Source: an uncultured Parabacteroides sp. (GTDB lineage Bacteria; Bacteroidota; Bacteroidia; Bacteroidales; Tannerellaceae). Taken from it: a stretch of DNA of 39,082 bases. A program made the position numbers and the translations under genes. The stretch is from NCBI GenBank assembly GCA_949295065.1, contig CASFJQ010000041.1:1-39082 (forward strand). Reading direction: 5' to 3'. The notes under the pieces were generated by a model. That model was not told the DNA's origin, searched no databases, and worked only from the letters and a program-made list of their open reading frames with translations. Shown piece after piece: positions 32,022 to 39,082 of this stretch. The stretch's first letter is position 1; each line of letters begins with the position of its first letter.

Positions 32022-35000
32022 TGTTGTTCGCTTTTTTGCTTGCGTTCACGTTCCTTTTCCTTAAGGGCTTCCTTGCGGGCACGTTCTTTTTCCTTAAGCT
32101 TCTTCTTATAGGCACGTTCTTTCTCCTTGCGTTCACGTGCAAGCTGTTTCATTCGTTCCTTATATTCGCGTTCCTTTTCCTTGCGAAGTTGCTCGCGGGC
32201 TTTCAGCTTTGCCTTGCGTTCGTCTTCCGCCTGCTTCAGTTTTGCCTTACGCTCTTTCTCGAGCTGTCGTTCCTTCTCCTTCTTCGCCTTGAGAAGGGCT
32301 TTCTCTTCTTCTTCCTGCTTCTTCTCCAGTTCAGCACGTTCTCTGGCAAGTCGTTCCTGGAGTTCTTTCTCAGCTTTCTGCTCTTCCTCGAAGGCTTTGC
32401 GAGCTTCCTCGCGGCGGGCTTCTTCAGCTTCCGCCTCGCGTTTACGGATTTCCTCGATGTCCTTTAGGGTAAGACCCTGATTTTCCTCTGCCGGAACCAC
32501 AGCAGGGCGATTCGCAGACTCAGGCAAAAGAAGCGGGATTACGGTATCCTCAGTTATCAGTACTTCCTCGTCAGGAACCTCAATGTGCAGGATTCGAGGC
32601 TTGACAGTTTCTGCCGGTGTTTCAGGCGATATTTCCTCGTTCTCGTATTCCAGAGTTTCAGATCTTATTATCTCTGTTTCCTTGCGAGCATTCCAACGTG
32701 CAGATATAGTATTTGCTTCCTCACTGAAATTTTTGCTAAAGAACAACATATATTCGTCCAATGTCTTACCGTGCATCAAGGTCTCATAGTTATCCTCAGA
32801 TATAGGCAGGGCTATTACTGCCTTGTCGAGTGCACTTGCGTAACCGTCCTTATCATATATCATACGGTAATACTGCAGAGCCTCGTCGAAGCTATAGAAA
32901 CCGCTTATATGGAGCATACCGACAGGTCCTTGCTCTTCGATAGTCACATCGAGCTCCTTCACCATGAAATTGGCAAAGTTGTATGCAGCTACGTTGAACA
33001 GAAGACGGTTCTTGTCCACCTCTCCGACAGAATAGACGAGCATCATGCGGTAAGGTGTGTTCTTCTCAGCGCTGAATGTCCTTGCAGAGTCGGCAGCGGA
33101 AAGCATGTCGCCTTCGGCTCCAAAGCGGAGATTCCATGTCATACCGGTGACTCCACCCTGTACCATTGCTCTTCCGCGGAGGACACCTTTCAGCATCTCG
33201 CCAGCAAGGTCAATCACATCAGCGTCCGGATATTTCTCAACCAAAGCCTTCAAGGCTGTCTTGAAGCCTTCGGCATCTCCTGTCTGCACATAAGTCAGGG
33301 CGTCGAGGAACATAAACTTTGGCATAAGTTTAGCCAAAGGATATTTCTCCTGCATATACTTGAAGTTCCGCCTTACAGTTTCCACGTCTGTAGCAAGATA
33401 GCGGTTATAGGTTGCTTCGTATAATGAATCCTGGACAACGTCCATCATCCTTATGTTGCGCTCGTAATTCGGGTCGGCTATGGCAACGGCATAATCGCTC
33501 TCAGGGAAGGCAGCGATAAGCTTCGCCTTATATTTCTCAGCCAGGGCTGCATCCTTAGTCCTCAAGGCAAGCAGGTAAAGCTGGTAATAACTTTCGAGCA
33601 GATGGGAGTTGTCGGGGAATCTTCTTTCAAGTTCCTCGAAACCTTCGATGGCAAGAGGCAAGTCTTCCAACTTGTCTTTATAAATCATTGCCATATTATA
33701 AAGCCCGTCGATAATTATGATGTTTGAAGCCTCCACGTCTTCCGGTGTCATCGGCAACTGTTGTAGATAGAACTCACGGCTCTTGGGGTCGTCGGCAGCC
33801 ACTGCAGACGAATCGGTAACAGCTGAACCTTCAGCAGCCTGCTCTTCACCATCAACAAGTTCTCCGTCCTCTGTATCCATCGGTTCATCAAATGTGGACA
33901 TTTGCTTGTTACGACGACGCCAGTCATCTTCCAAAGTTCTTCGTCCCCATTTTCTTTGGAACTGAGCTTTACCCTGCGACACAGTTTGTGTATTATAGAA
34001 ATAGAAAGTAGAGCCACTGCCAGCGACAGGGATGGTAACTGTCTGGGCTTCTGTTCCGGGACGGTCAATTCCGCTACCTTTGGCTTCCTGCTCGGCAAGA
34101 TAGGCTTCTTTCTCAGCAAGAGCCTTTGCTTCTTCCTCTTCTTTCTTTACTTTCTCAATTATTTTGTCGATTACGGCCAAACGCTCAGCCTCAGGCATAC
34201 GTGCCAAAGTCTGTAAACTATCCTGTAGCTGCACCGCTTCGGCATGGACGACAAGTTCATCCAATACGGCTGAAAGTTTAGATATACGATCGTAATCCTT
34301 ATATTCCTTACTTATTCCAGACAAGGCTCCGCTGAAGTTCGGCTGTGCCTTAATGTAATCTTTCATTTTGAAATAGAGGTCGCCAAGTCGAATCTGGCAG
34401 ATGGCTTTATCCATTCCGTTGCGCACGCTCTTCTCAACTCCAAGTTCATAATTCTTTATCGCGTTTGCAGTGTCTTGCCTTGAAATATAGACATTACCCA
34501 AAGCATAATACACCTGGTCAAGCAATTCTTTGTTTTTAGGATTTCGTGCCATACGCTCAAGCATTCGCACAACCTTACGGCTATCCGCGCCAACATATAC
34601 TTCTGTTTGTCTTATACGGGCAGCAAATTCCAAATCATACGGAGGATTAGAACGGGCAACTTCTCCAAAATATTTATATGCCTCCGCATTTCTTCCCAAC
34701 TCAGCATACATTTGACCAAGTAGATATTTCATACGGCTTTTCTGCAAACGGTTTTTCTCCGCCTTTATAGCTGTTTTCATATAAGGAATGGCTTCCTCAA
34801 AACTACCGTTCTTGATAAGATAATCTGCATATACCGTTTCGTAATATGGTCTCGTCTTGTCTGGAATTCCTCCTGTATTCAACTTTGTAAGAATATCTTC
34901 AGCTTCATACATCCATCCCATTTCCGAATAACAACGAGCCTGCCATAATCTGGATTCTGCAACTATTGTTTCATCAGTAGCATAATGACGCGAAATATAT

Positions 35001-35467
35001 GAGAATGTTGCAGAAGCTTGCAAGAAATCTCCATTATAGAACTGAGCTTCTCCTAGCATCATCCAGCAATTCTTAAGGAAAGGATTGTATTCTTCCTGTT
35101 CCTGTAGTTTACGCTGCTTTGGGTCATTGCGCCAACCCGATTTCTTTTTAGGTTTAGTCTTTATTGAATGAAGTTTGATCGCTTTATTGCTTTTCTCAAT
35201 TGCACGGTCGAACGGACCGCCTGGTTCTGCCTTGTCTTTAGGTAAAGCACTAACAGGATACATCAGAATCATTTCGGTATAGTTTTCCTGATAACCTGTC
35301 TGCTGTGCCTTCAGAGCTTCATCAAAAGAGACTTTACCGTTATAATAAATATTATAGCGTGATGTCAAAGCATGATAGAACCTGCAGGCAGCCGTATTCT
35401 TCTTTGTGGAACAACCTGCCACAATACAAAGAATAAGGAAAAACAATATGTAGCGAATACTTTTCAA
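32018..35467 (-). CDS. SprE/PorW-like TPR lipoprotein with long charged tail
   Basis: Exported lipoprotein: signal peptide and lipobox IVAGC with C19. The opening CSTKKNTAACRFYHALTSRY followed by NIYYNGKVSFDEAL is the signature of SprE/PorW proteins, which in type IX secretion species connect the motor or translocon to the outer membrane. Tetratricopeptide repeats run through ~120-700 (WQARCYSEMGWMYEAEDIL, KYLLGQMYAELGRNAEAYKY, DQVYYALGNVYISRQDTANA). Residues ~1010-1149 are almost only E, K, R, A and Q, a predicted long charged helix. At 1149 it is longer than SprE (~870) or PorW (~600). Start is TTG at 35467, overlapping the upstream TGA; the signal peptide decides it. No other type IX genes are visible. 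Confidence 0.85.
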   Translation of the reverse strand: MKSIRYILFFLILCIVAGCSTKKNTAACRFYHALTSRYNIYYNGKVSFDEALKAQQTGYQENYTEMILMYPVSALPKDKAEPGGPFDRAIEKSNKAIKLHSIKTKPKKKSGWRNDPKQRKLQEQEEYNPFLKNCWMMLGEAQFYNGDFLQASATFSYISRHYATDETIVAESRLWQARCYSEMGWMYEAEDILTKLNTGGIPDKTRPYYETVYADYLIKNGSFEEAIPYMKTAIKAEKNRLQKSRMKYLLGQMYAELGRNAEAYKYFGEVARSNPPYDLEFAARIRQTEVYVGADSRKVVRMLERMARNPKNKELLDQVYYALGNVYISRQDTANAIKNYELGVEKSVRNGMDKAICQIRLGDLYFKMKDYIKAQPNFSGALSGISKEYKDYDRISKLSAVLDELVVHAEAVQLQDSLQTLARMPEAERLAVIDKIIEKVKKEEEEAKALAEKEAYLAEQEAKGSGIDRPGTEAQTVTIPVAGSGSTFYFYNTQTVSQGKAQFQRKWGRRTLEDDWRRRNKQMSTFDEPMDTEDGELVDGEEQAAEGSAVTDSSAVAADDPKSREFYLQQLPMTPEDVEASNIIIIDGLYNMAMIYKDKLEDLPLAIEGFEELERRFPDNSHLLESYYQLYLLALRTKDAALAEKYKAKLIAAFPESDYAVAIADPNYERNIRMMDVVQDSLYEATYNRYLATDVETVRRNFKYMQEKYPLAKLMPKFMFLDALTYVQTGDAEGFKTALKALVEKYPDADVIDLAGEMLKGVLRGRAMVQGGVTGMTWNLRFGAEGDMLSAADSARTFSAEKNTPYRMMLVYSVGEVDKNRLLFNVAAYNFANFMVKELDVTIEEQGPVGMLHISGFYSFDEALQYYRMIYDKDGYASALDKAVIALPISEDNYETLMHGKTLDEYMLFFSKNFSEEANTISARWNARKETEIIRSETLEYENEEISPETPAETVKPRILHIEVPDEEVLITEDTVIPLLLPESANRPAVVPAEENQGLTLKDIEEIRKREAEAEEARREEARKAFEEEQKAEKELQERLARERAELEKKQEEEEKALLKAKKEKERQLEKERKAKLKQAEDERKAKLKAREQLRKEKEREYKERMKQLARERKEKERAYKKKLKEKERARKEALKEKERERKQKSEQQ

Positions 35468-36288
35468 ATGGACTTTCTGTTTGTTAATTTATTTAATGCA
35501 CCTTTTATTCCAGCCGAAACGAAGAACATCAATACATAAATCAGTATTATAAACGCACCAGATGGTACATTCATTGTGTAAGAGAGGCACAATCCTGCAA
35601 CAGAACCTAAAAAACCTATCAGAACACTGCCAATAGCTATCTTCTTAAAATCAGAACACCACATATTCATTATTGTCTGAGGTAATGTAAGCATACTCAT
35701 AAGAAGCATTATCCCAACCAGACGTATAGAAAGGACTATTGCCACAGCCACAATACACATCATCAGATATTCCAAGAATTTTACCGGAAGATTTACAGTA
35801 TGAGCAAAATCAGAATCAAACGCGACATACACAATTTCTCGCTGCCAAAATGCAAACATTATAAAGAGTAAAAGTGCAAAAGCTGCCAATGCTATAATAT
35901 CTCCGGACGTAACCATCAGAATATTTCCAAACAGATAGTTCGACATATCTGGTGCATATCCGGGAGACAATGATATAAATATTACTCCCAAAGCCATACC
36001 TAATGACCACACACCAGCTATTGCAGAGTCTTCTCTCAATCCTCTGGAGCGGCTCATCCATGCTACGCCTAAAGCTGACATCACCGCAAAAAACAAAGCT
36101 GATAATACTGGATTTATTCCAAGATAAAAACCTAATCCAAGTCCACCAAATGAAGCATGAGTTATTCCACCACTTATAAACACCAAACGTCGGGAAACAA
36201 TATATGTACCTACCAAACCACACACTATAGCTGTAAGCATACAACCAAGCAATGCATTACGGAAAAAAGCATATTCCAATAATTCCAT
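35464..36288 (-). CDS. Metal ABC transporter permease (ZnuB/MntB type)
   Basis: Membrane subunit of an ABC-3 family importer for zinc, manganese or iron. About eight hydrophobic segments; the family motif ISGGITHASFGGLGLGFYLG (~38-57) is present, as is GIMLLMSMLTLPQ in the second half. ATG 36288-36286 (MELLEYAFFRNALLGCMLTA) is chosen over a frame from 36309 that overlaps the preceding gene; this start is one base after that gene's stop. The ATPase and binding protein are not in the window, so they must be elsewhere. Confidence 0.9.
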   Translation of the reverse strand: MELLEYAFFRNALLGCMLTAIVCGLVGTYIVSRRLVFISGGITHASFGGLGLGFYLGINPVLSALFFAVMSALGVAWMSRSRGLREDSAIAGVWSLGMALGVIFISLSPGYAPDMSNYLFGNILMVTSGDIIALAAFALLLFIMFAFWQREIVYVAFDSDFAHTVNLPVKFLEYLMMCIVAVAIVLSIRLVGIMLLMSMLTLPQTIMNMWCSDFKKIAIGSVLIGFLGSVAGLCLSYTMNVPSGAFIILIYVLMFFVSAGIKGALNKLTNRKSI

Positions 36289-36289
36289 A

Positions 36290-36706
36290 TCAATGTCTCC
36301 TCTCGCCAACTATAAGGAAAGCTTCATCTTTAAGAGCATCCGGAAGATTTACATTTCTCAATTGCAAACTTCTTATCCAGCCAGCAACTTCTGTTTCCTG
36401 CAAAGTATAAAGTACTTCACGAAATTCTTCAACATCATCTTCGGAATATGCATCTCCCTCAAGACCTTTAAAACGGTCCAGTTCTTCATCATTATAATAT
36501 TCTATTCCTTTACTCACAGCTGCCAGAAGGCTGTCTTTCTCGCAAGTTTCGTGCTGACCACAGCATTCATCCGTCAGCTCTTGCGGCTCAGGGATTGAAT
36601 CTATTTCTCCACGTTCCAACATTCCCTGAAGCTTCTTGTTCCTTAAATAACCTATAATGGCAGAGACAACACCCAATACCAATAGACTTAATATTATATA
36701 TATCAT
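36290..36706 (-). CDS. Small membrane-anchored protein with CC-x2-H-x2-C motif, function unknown
   Basis: 138 residues with one N-terminal membrane segment (2-21). A short cysteine/histidine cluster, DECCGQHETCEKD (C48, C49, H52, C55), follows the membrane segment, then an acidic soluble domain with EYYNDEELDRFKGLEGDAYS and VAGWIRSLQLRNVNLPDAL. I do not recognise a characterised family. Direct coupling to the metal permease (one-base gap) and a potential metal-binding cluster suggest, as inference only, a role in metal uptake or its control. Its leader is a full copy of the modular spacer. Confidence 0.8.
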   Translation of the reverse strand: MIYIILSLLVLGVVSAIIGYLRNKKLQGMLERGEIDSIPEPQELTDECCGQHETCEKDSLLAAVSKGIEYYNDEELDRFKGLEGDAYSEDDVEEFREVLYTLQETEVAGWIRSLQLRNVNLPDALKDEAFLIVGERRH

Positions 36707-36815
36707 TTGAGTTTATGAGTTTTTAAGTTTATGAGTTTACTAGTTGACAAGGGGACAAGTTGACAAGGCTACACAAATAGCTGCTCCCACTTGACTTCTT
36801 AACTACTTAACTCCT
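36707..36815. repeat. Modular spacer repeat between aroA and the small membrane protein
   Basis: In gene sense: GGAGTTAAGTAGTTAAGAAG, TCAAGTGG, then TAGCCTTGTCAACTTGTC, CCCTTGTCAAC, and the leader AAACTCATAAACTTAAAAAC, TCATAAACTCAA touching the ATG at 36706. One of the clearest three-part examples. Confidence 0.88.
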
Positions 36816-36819
36816 TATT

Positions 36820-38052
36820 TCAAGCTTCCCTGACATCTATTCCCGCATCCATTAAATCATTCCAAAAAGCAGGATAGCTTTTCGATACAACACCAGGCTC
36901 ATCTATTATTATACCTTTTGACAATAATAAGGCAGCAGGAGCAAACGACATTGCCATTCTATGATCCTCATAAGTGCTGATTACCGGTATATCATCTGCA
37001 GCACATCTTTCGCCGGTCCACTCCAAAACTGAGTCATTATAATCATTCAAAACAAAGCCTAATTTCCTGCATTCATTCTTCAATGCAGTTATTCTGTCAG
37101 TTTCCTTTATCTTCAGACTCTGTAAACCACTGAAACGGAAAGGAACTCCTTTCATAACACTTGCCACAACAAAAGTCTGAGCCAAATCCGGAATATTTAC
37201 CAAATCAGCCTCCAGCATATCACATGATTTTCCAGAAGAAAGCAACTTAACTAGTGCGCCTTCTCCAAATTTCGTTTCAACACCTAATTGTTCAAACAGT
37301 TTTGCTCCGAACGAATCTCCTTGAAGACTATTTTCAAACAATCCGCACAATTCAATCTCTGATGATTCTGAGAAGGATTTTATTTCATACCAATATGATG
37401 CAGCACTCCAATCTGATTCCACAGTATATGGAACCGGATTATAATCCTGTGGTTTCACTTCTATAATATTATCTTTCCAGTCTGCAGAAACTCCAAAAGC
37501 CTCCATCATCTTCAAGGTAATATTAATATAAGGTTTGGAAATAATATCACCTTTCAGTTTCAATTTTAATCCATCCTTCATCAAAGGAGCGACCATAAGT
37601 AAGGCTGAAATATATTGAGAACTAACACTACCATCTAGTTCTATTTCTCCGCCATTCAATGCAGAACCATATATCTTCAAAGGAGGAAAACCTTCTTTCT
37701 CCAGATATTCTATTCTTGCTCCTACTGAATTCAAAGCATCAACCAAAATCCTGATTGGACGATTCTTCATTCTTTCAGAACCTGTCAATATCCATTCCCC
37801 TACAATTTTGGACAAAAAAGCTGTCATGAAGCGCATAGCTGTTCCTGCTGCCTTAATATCAAATGTCGAATCATTTGAGTTAAGAGCACGAACCATAACT
37901 TCCGTATCATCACAATCAGAAAGATTGCATATATCATAAGGGCTATAACTTAATGCATTCAATATTAACGCTCGGTTACTGATACTCTTTGATGCCGGCA
38001 GTTTTACCGATGCTTTAATTGGAGAACTAGAAGGAGTTATTAAATATTTCAT
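36820..38052 (-). CDS. aroA: 3-phosphoshikimate 1-carboxyvinyltransferase (EPSP synthase)
   Basis: Joins shikimate-3-phosphate with phosphoenolpyruvate in the chorismate pathway. Motifs: LPASKSISNRALIL with K22, AGTAMRFMTAFL (69-80), LTGSERMKNRPI, SVSSQYISALLM, the catalytic aspartate in NIPDLAQTFVVAS, KETDRITALKNECRKLG and EDHRMAMSFAPAAL. The 410-residue length fits a slightly short Bacteroidetes form. AGTAMRF departs from the usual GTAxRP (F for P), a position where substitutions affect glyphosate sensitivity in other enzymes; whether it does so here cannot be said. Confidence 0.95.
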   Translation of the reverse strand: MKYLITPSSSPIKASVKLPASKSISNRALILNALSYSPYDICNLSDCDDTEVMVRALNSNDSTFDIKAAGTAMRFMTAFLSKIVGEWILTGSERMKNRPIRILVDALNSVGARIEYLEKEGFPPLKIYGSALNGGEIELDGSVSSQYISALLMVAPLMKDGLKLKLKGDIISKPYINITLKMMEAFGVSADWKDNIIEVKPQDYNPVPYTVESDWSAASYWYEIKSFSESSEIELCGLFENSLQGDSFGAKLFEQLGVETKFGEGALVKLLSSGKSCDMLEADLVNIPDLAQTFVVASVMKGVPFRFSGLQSLKIKETDRITALKNECRKLGFVLNDYNDSVLEWTGERCAADDIPVISTYEDHRMAMSFAPAALLLSKGIIIDEPGVVSKSYPAFWNDLMDAGIDVREA

Positions 38053-38202
38053 TATACAGGTATTTAGTTCTTTTGTTCTAGAGCTTGTAAGTTTATAAGT
38101 TTGTACATTAGTTCAACTGAAAACTCTAAAACTTACAAACTGATAAACTCAACTACTTACGAATTATGATTGAGGGCAAAAATACTGAAAATTTAGCTCA
38201 AT
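38053..38202. repeat. Spacer with A-rich leader words and a small inverted repeat
   Basis: TTGTAAGTTT (38085-38094) pairs with AAACTTACAA (38129-38138). AAACTGATAAACTCAACTAC follows. It is a divergent form of the spacer family, lacking the GTTGACAAGG words, between the Imm17-like gene and aroA. Confidence 0.6.
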
Positions 38203-38415
38203 CTACCAATAAATCATACCTAAACAGCCACAAATTATCAGTAAAATACCCAAAAGCAAATAAAATATTCGCGCACCTTTTCGTCCAAACCAATTTACAA
38301 AGCTTTGCGCAGCACTAGTCCGAAAATACCAGTCTAAATTAAATAAGGCTGCTATCATAGAGAAGCAGCCTAATGCTATAAACAAAATAAATATAAAATA
38401 ATCTGTAGGATTCAT
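38203..38415 (-). CDS. Small membrane protein, Imm17-like
   Basis: 70 residues with two hydrophobic segments (~7-25 and ~48-68) flanking a short basic loop: LFNLDWYFRTSAAQSFVNWF, then GRKGARIFYLLLGILLIICG. This pattern of two helices and GRKGARIFY resembles small proteins annotated as immunity protein 17 in Bacteroidetes. No toxin is adjacent, so the immunity label is by resemblance only. It follows tsaE by 22 bases and may be co-transcribed with it. Confidence 0.72.
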   Translation of the reverse strand: MNPTDYFIFILFIALGCFSMIAALFNLDWYFRTSAAQSFVNWFGRKGARIFYLLLGILLIICGCLGMIYW

Positions 38416-38437
38416 TTTGTCTGTCTTATAATATCTT

Positions 38438-38857
38438 TTAATCCACGGTTACAGTTCGAGTTCCATCAGGATTCTCTGATATATTAACTTCGACCACGTC
38501 GCCAGGTAAAAGTTCTTCAATCTTTTCAGGCCATTCGATGAAACATAGAGCACCACTATAGAAATAATCTTCGGTTCCTATATCTTCGGCTTCACTCAAC
38601 TTATTGATTCTGTAGAAGTCAAAATGATATATTAATTCGCCAGTTTCTTCACTTCTATATTCGTTTACTATGGCAAACGTAGGACTGTTTATCACATCTT
38701 CCACACCTAATTCCTCGCAGATAGCTTTGATAAAGGTTGTTTTACCTGCGCCCATATTTCCGCGAAAAGCAAAAACAGTTCTATCGTCCATTGCTGCAAT
38801 GAATTCTTTCGCAGCTTCACGAATATTTTCTAAACTTGATATTTGGATTGTTTGCAT
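38438..38857 (-). CDS. tsaE: tRNA threonylcarbamoyladenosine biosynthesis ATPase
   Basis: ATPase that works with TsaB and TsaD to make t6A37 in tRNAs reading ANN codons. The P-loop GNMGAGKTT is at 33-41, followed by [10 protein letters not shown] (58-67), HFDFYR (78-83) and IEWPE (107-111), all family landmarks. Length 139 is normal. It is the first gene transcribed after the region upstream of the rRNA terminator. Confidence 0.96.
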   Translation of the reverse strand: MQTIQISSLENIREAAKEFIAAMDDRTVFAFRGNMGAGKTTFIKAICEELGVEDVINSPTFAIVNEYRSEETGELIYHFDFYRINKLSEAEDIGTEDYFYSGALCFIEWPEKIEELLPGDVVEVNISENPDGTRTVTVD

Positions 38858-38911
38858 AATTATATGTTTGGAATAATGTATTCTATTGCAATATATAAGA
38901 AATAATATTCA

Positions 38912-38919
38912 CAAAGGTA
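38912..38919 (-). promoter_or_regulatory. Candidate -7 box upstream of tsaE
   Basis: Read leftward TACCTTTG, a perfect TAnnTTTG, 54 bases before the tsaE ATG. No convincing -33 TTG at 19-21 bases. Confidence 0.45.
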
Positions 38920-38990
38920 GTATTTCTTTTTAAGAAATGATGATTGATTGATACTTCTTATCAAAGAATAACGGTTATAATCATATAAAC

Positions 38991-39022
38991 AAAAAAGACC
39001 CGATTCCTTTCGGAACCGAGTC
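38991..39022 (-). terminator. Rho-independent terminator of the rRNA operon
   Basis: Read leftward, GACTCGGTTCC pairs with GGAATCGGGTC around a GAAA tetraloop, followed by six T. It lies ~16 bases after the 5S 3' end and shields tsaE from rRNA read-through. Confidence 0.93.
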
Positions 39023-39037
39023 TCTTCACTTTCTAAA

Positions 39038-39082
39038 ACGGCGGCTACCTACTCTCCCACTTTTACGCAGTACCATCGGCGT
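39038..39082 (-). rRNA. rrf: 5S ribosomal RNA, 3' end
   Basis: Read leftward from the edge: ACGCCGATGGTACTGCGTAA, then AAGTGGGAGAGTAGGTAGCC and GCCG, the typical Bacteroidetes 5S 3' third. The gene is cut by the window edge; 23S and 16S would lie to the right. Confidence 0.95.

Noticed and set aside
32585-33424. Open frame of 279 codons on the + strand
   Set aside because: It is fully antisense to the SprE/PorW-like gene, which has clear signal peptide and TPRs; the antisense product is rich in cysteine and histidine with no family resemblance.

Overview
The window looks like a chromosomal segment from a Bacteroidales bacterium, most likely Bacteroides/Phocaeicola-like. The reasons are several TAnnTTTG-type -7 promoter boxes (the Bacteroidetes consensus), an almost complete absence of Shine-Dalgarno sequences, an acpP-fabF-rnc cluster, a GH92 mannosidase with a signal peptide, a SprE/PorW-like TPR lipoprotein, a Bacteroidetes-type TonB-tailed BlaR1-like protein, and a 5S rRNA 3' end at the right edge. 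The genus is inference.

Layout. 1-4.2 kb: the 5' end of a leftward AAA-ATPase/nuclease-family gene, a 0.9 kb gene-free stretch with repeats, then a secreted GH92 alpha-mannosidase. 4.3-9.6 kb (leftward): mtnA, a GH3-family adenylating enzyme, and acpP-fabF-rnc. 9.9-15.4 kb (leftward): pdxB, an MFS transporter, an ExoX-C-like protein, cysK and a serine acetyltransferase (cysteine synthesis). 15.7-21.1 kb (rightward): an exported probable barrel protein and four glycosyltransferase genes, one fused to a Kdo/LPS-kinase-like domain, suggesting cell-surface glycan synthesis. 21.1-23.6 kb: a repeat-rich gap, then a BlaI/BlaR1-like pair. 23.8-29.7 kb: a TGS-uridine kinase-like protein, a Na/Pi cotransporter, a Wzx-like flippase and an ArgE/DapE-type deacylase. 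29.8-31.0 kb: an AT-richer cupin-HxlR-AraC remnant block. 31.1-38.9 kb (leftward): a tightly overlapping group (small membrane protein, metal ABC permease, SprE-like lipoprotein, ribF), then aroA, an Imm17-like small membrane protein and tsaE. The window ends in the terminator and 3' end of a leftward rRNA operon.

The most unusual content is between the genes. (1) Three separate spacers carry arrays of 4-5 short imperfect palindromes with centres exactly 22 bp apart. Each locus has its own word, but period and design are the same (640-743, 12409-12516, 21145-21233). (2) Most other spacers are built from the same few words: GTTGACAAGG or GAGTTAAGTAGTTAAGG after the upstream stop, CCTTGTATCTGAAGCCTTGT and CTTGTCAAC before the next gene, then an A-rich AAACTCAAAAACTCAAA leader touching the start codon. 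The leader word has expanded to 11 perfect 8-bp copies upstream of mtnA. In two genes the spacer word has become the coded C-terminus. I do not know a published description of either pattern; that is a statement about my knowledge, not a search result.
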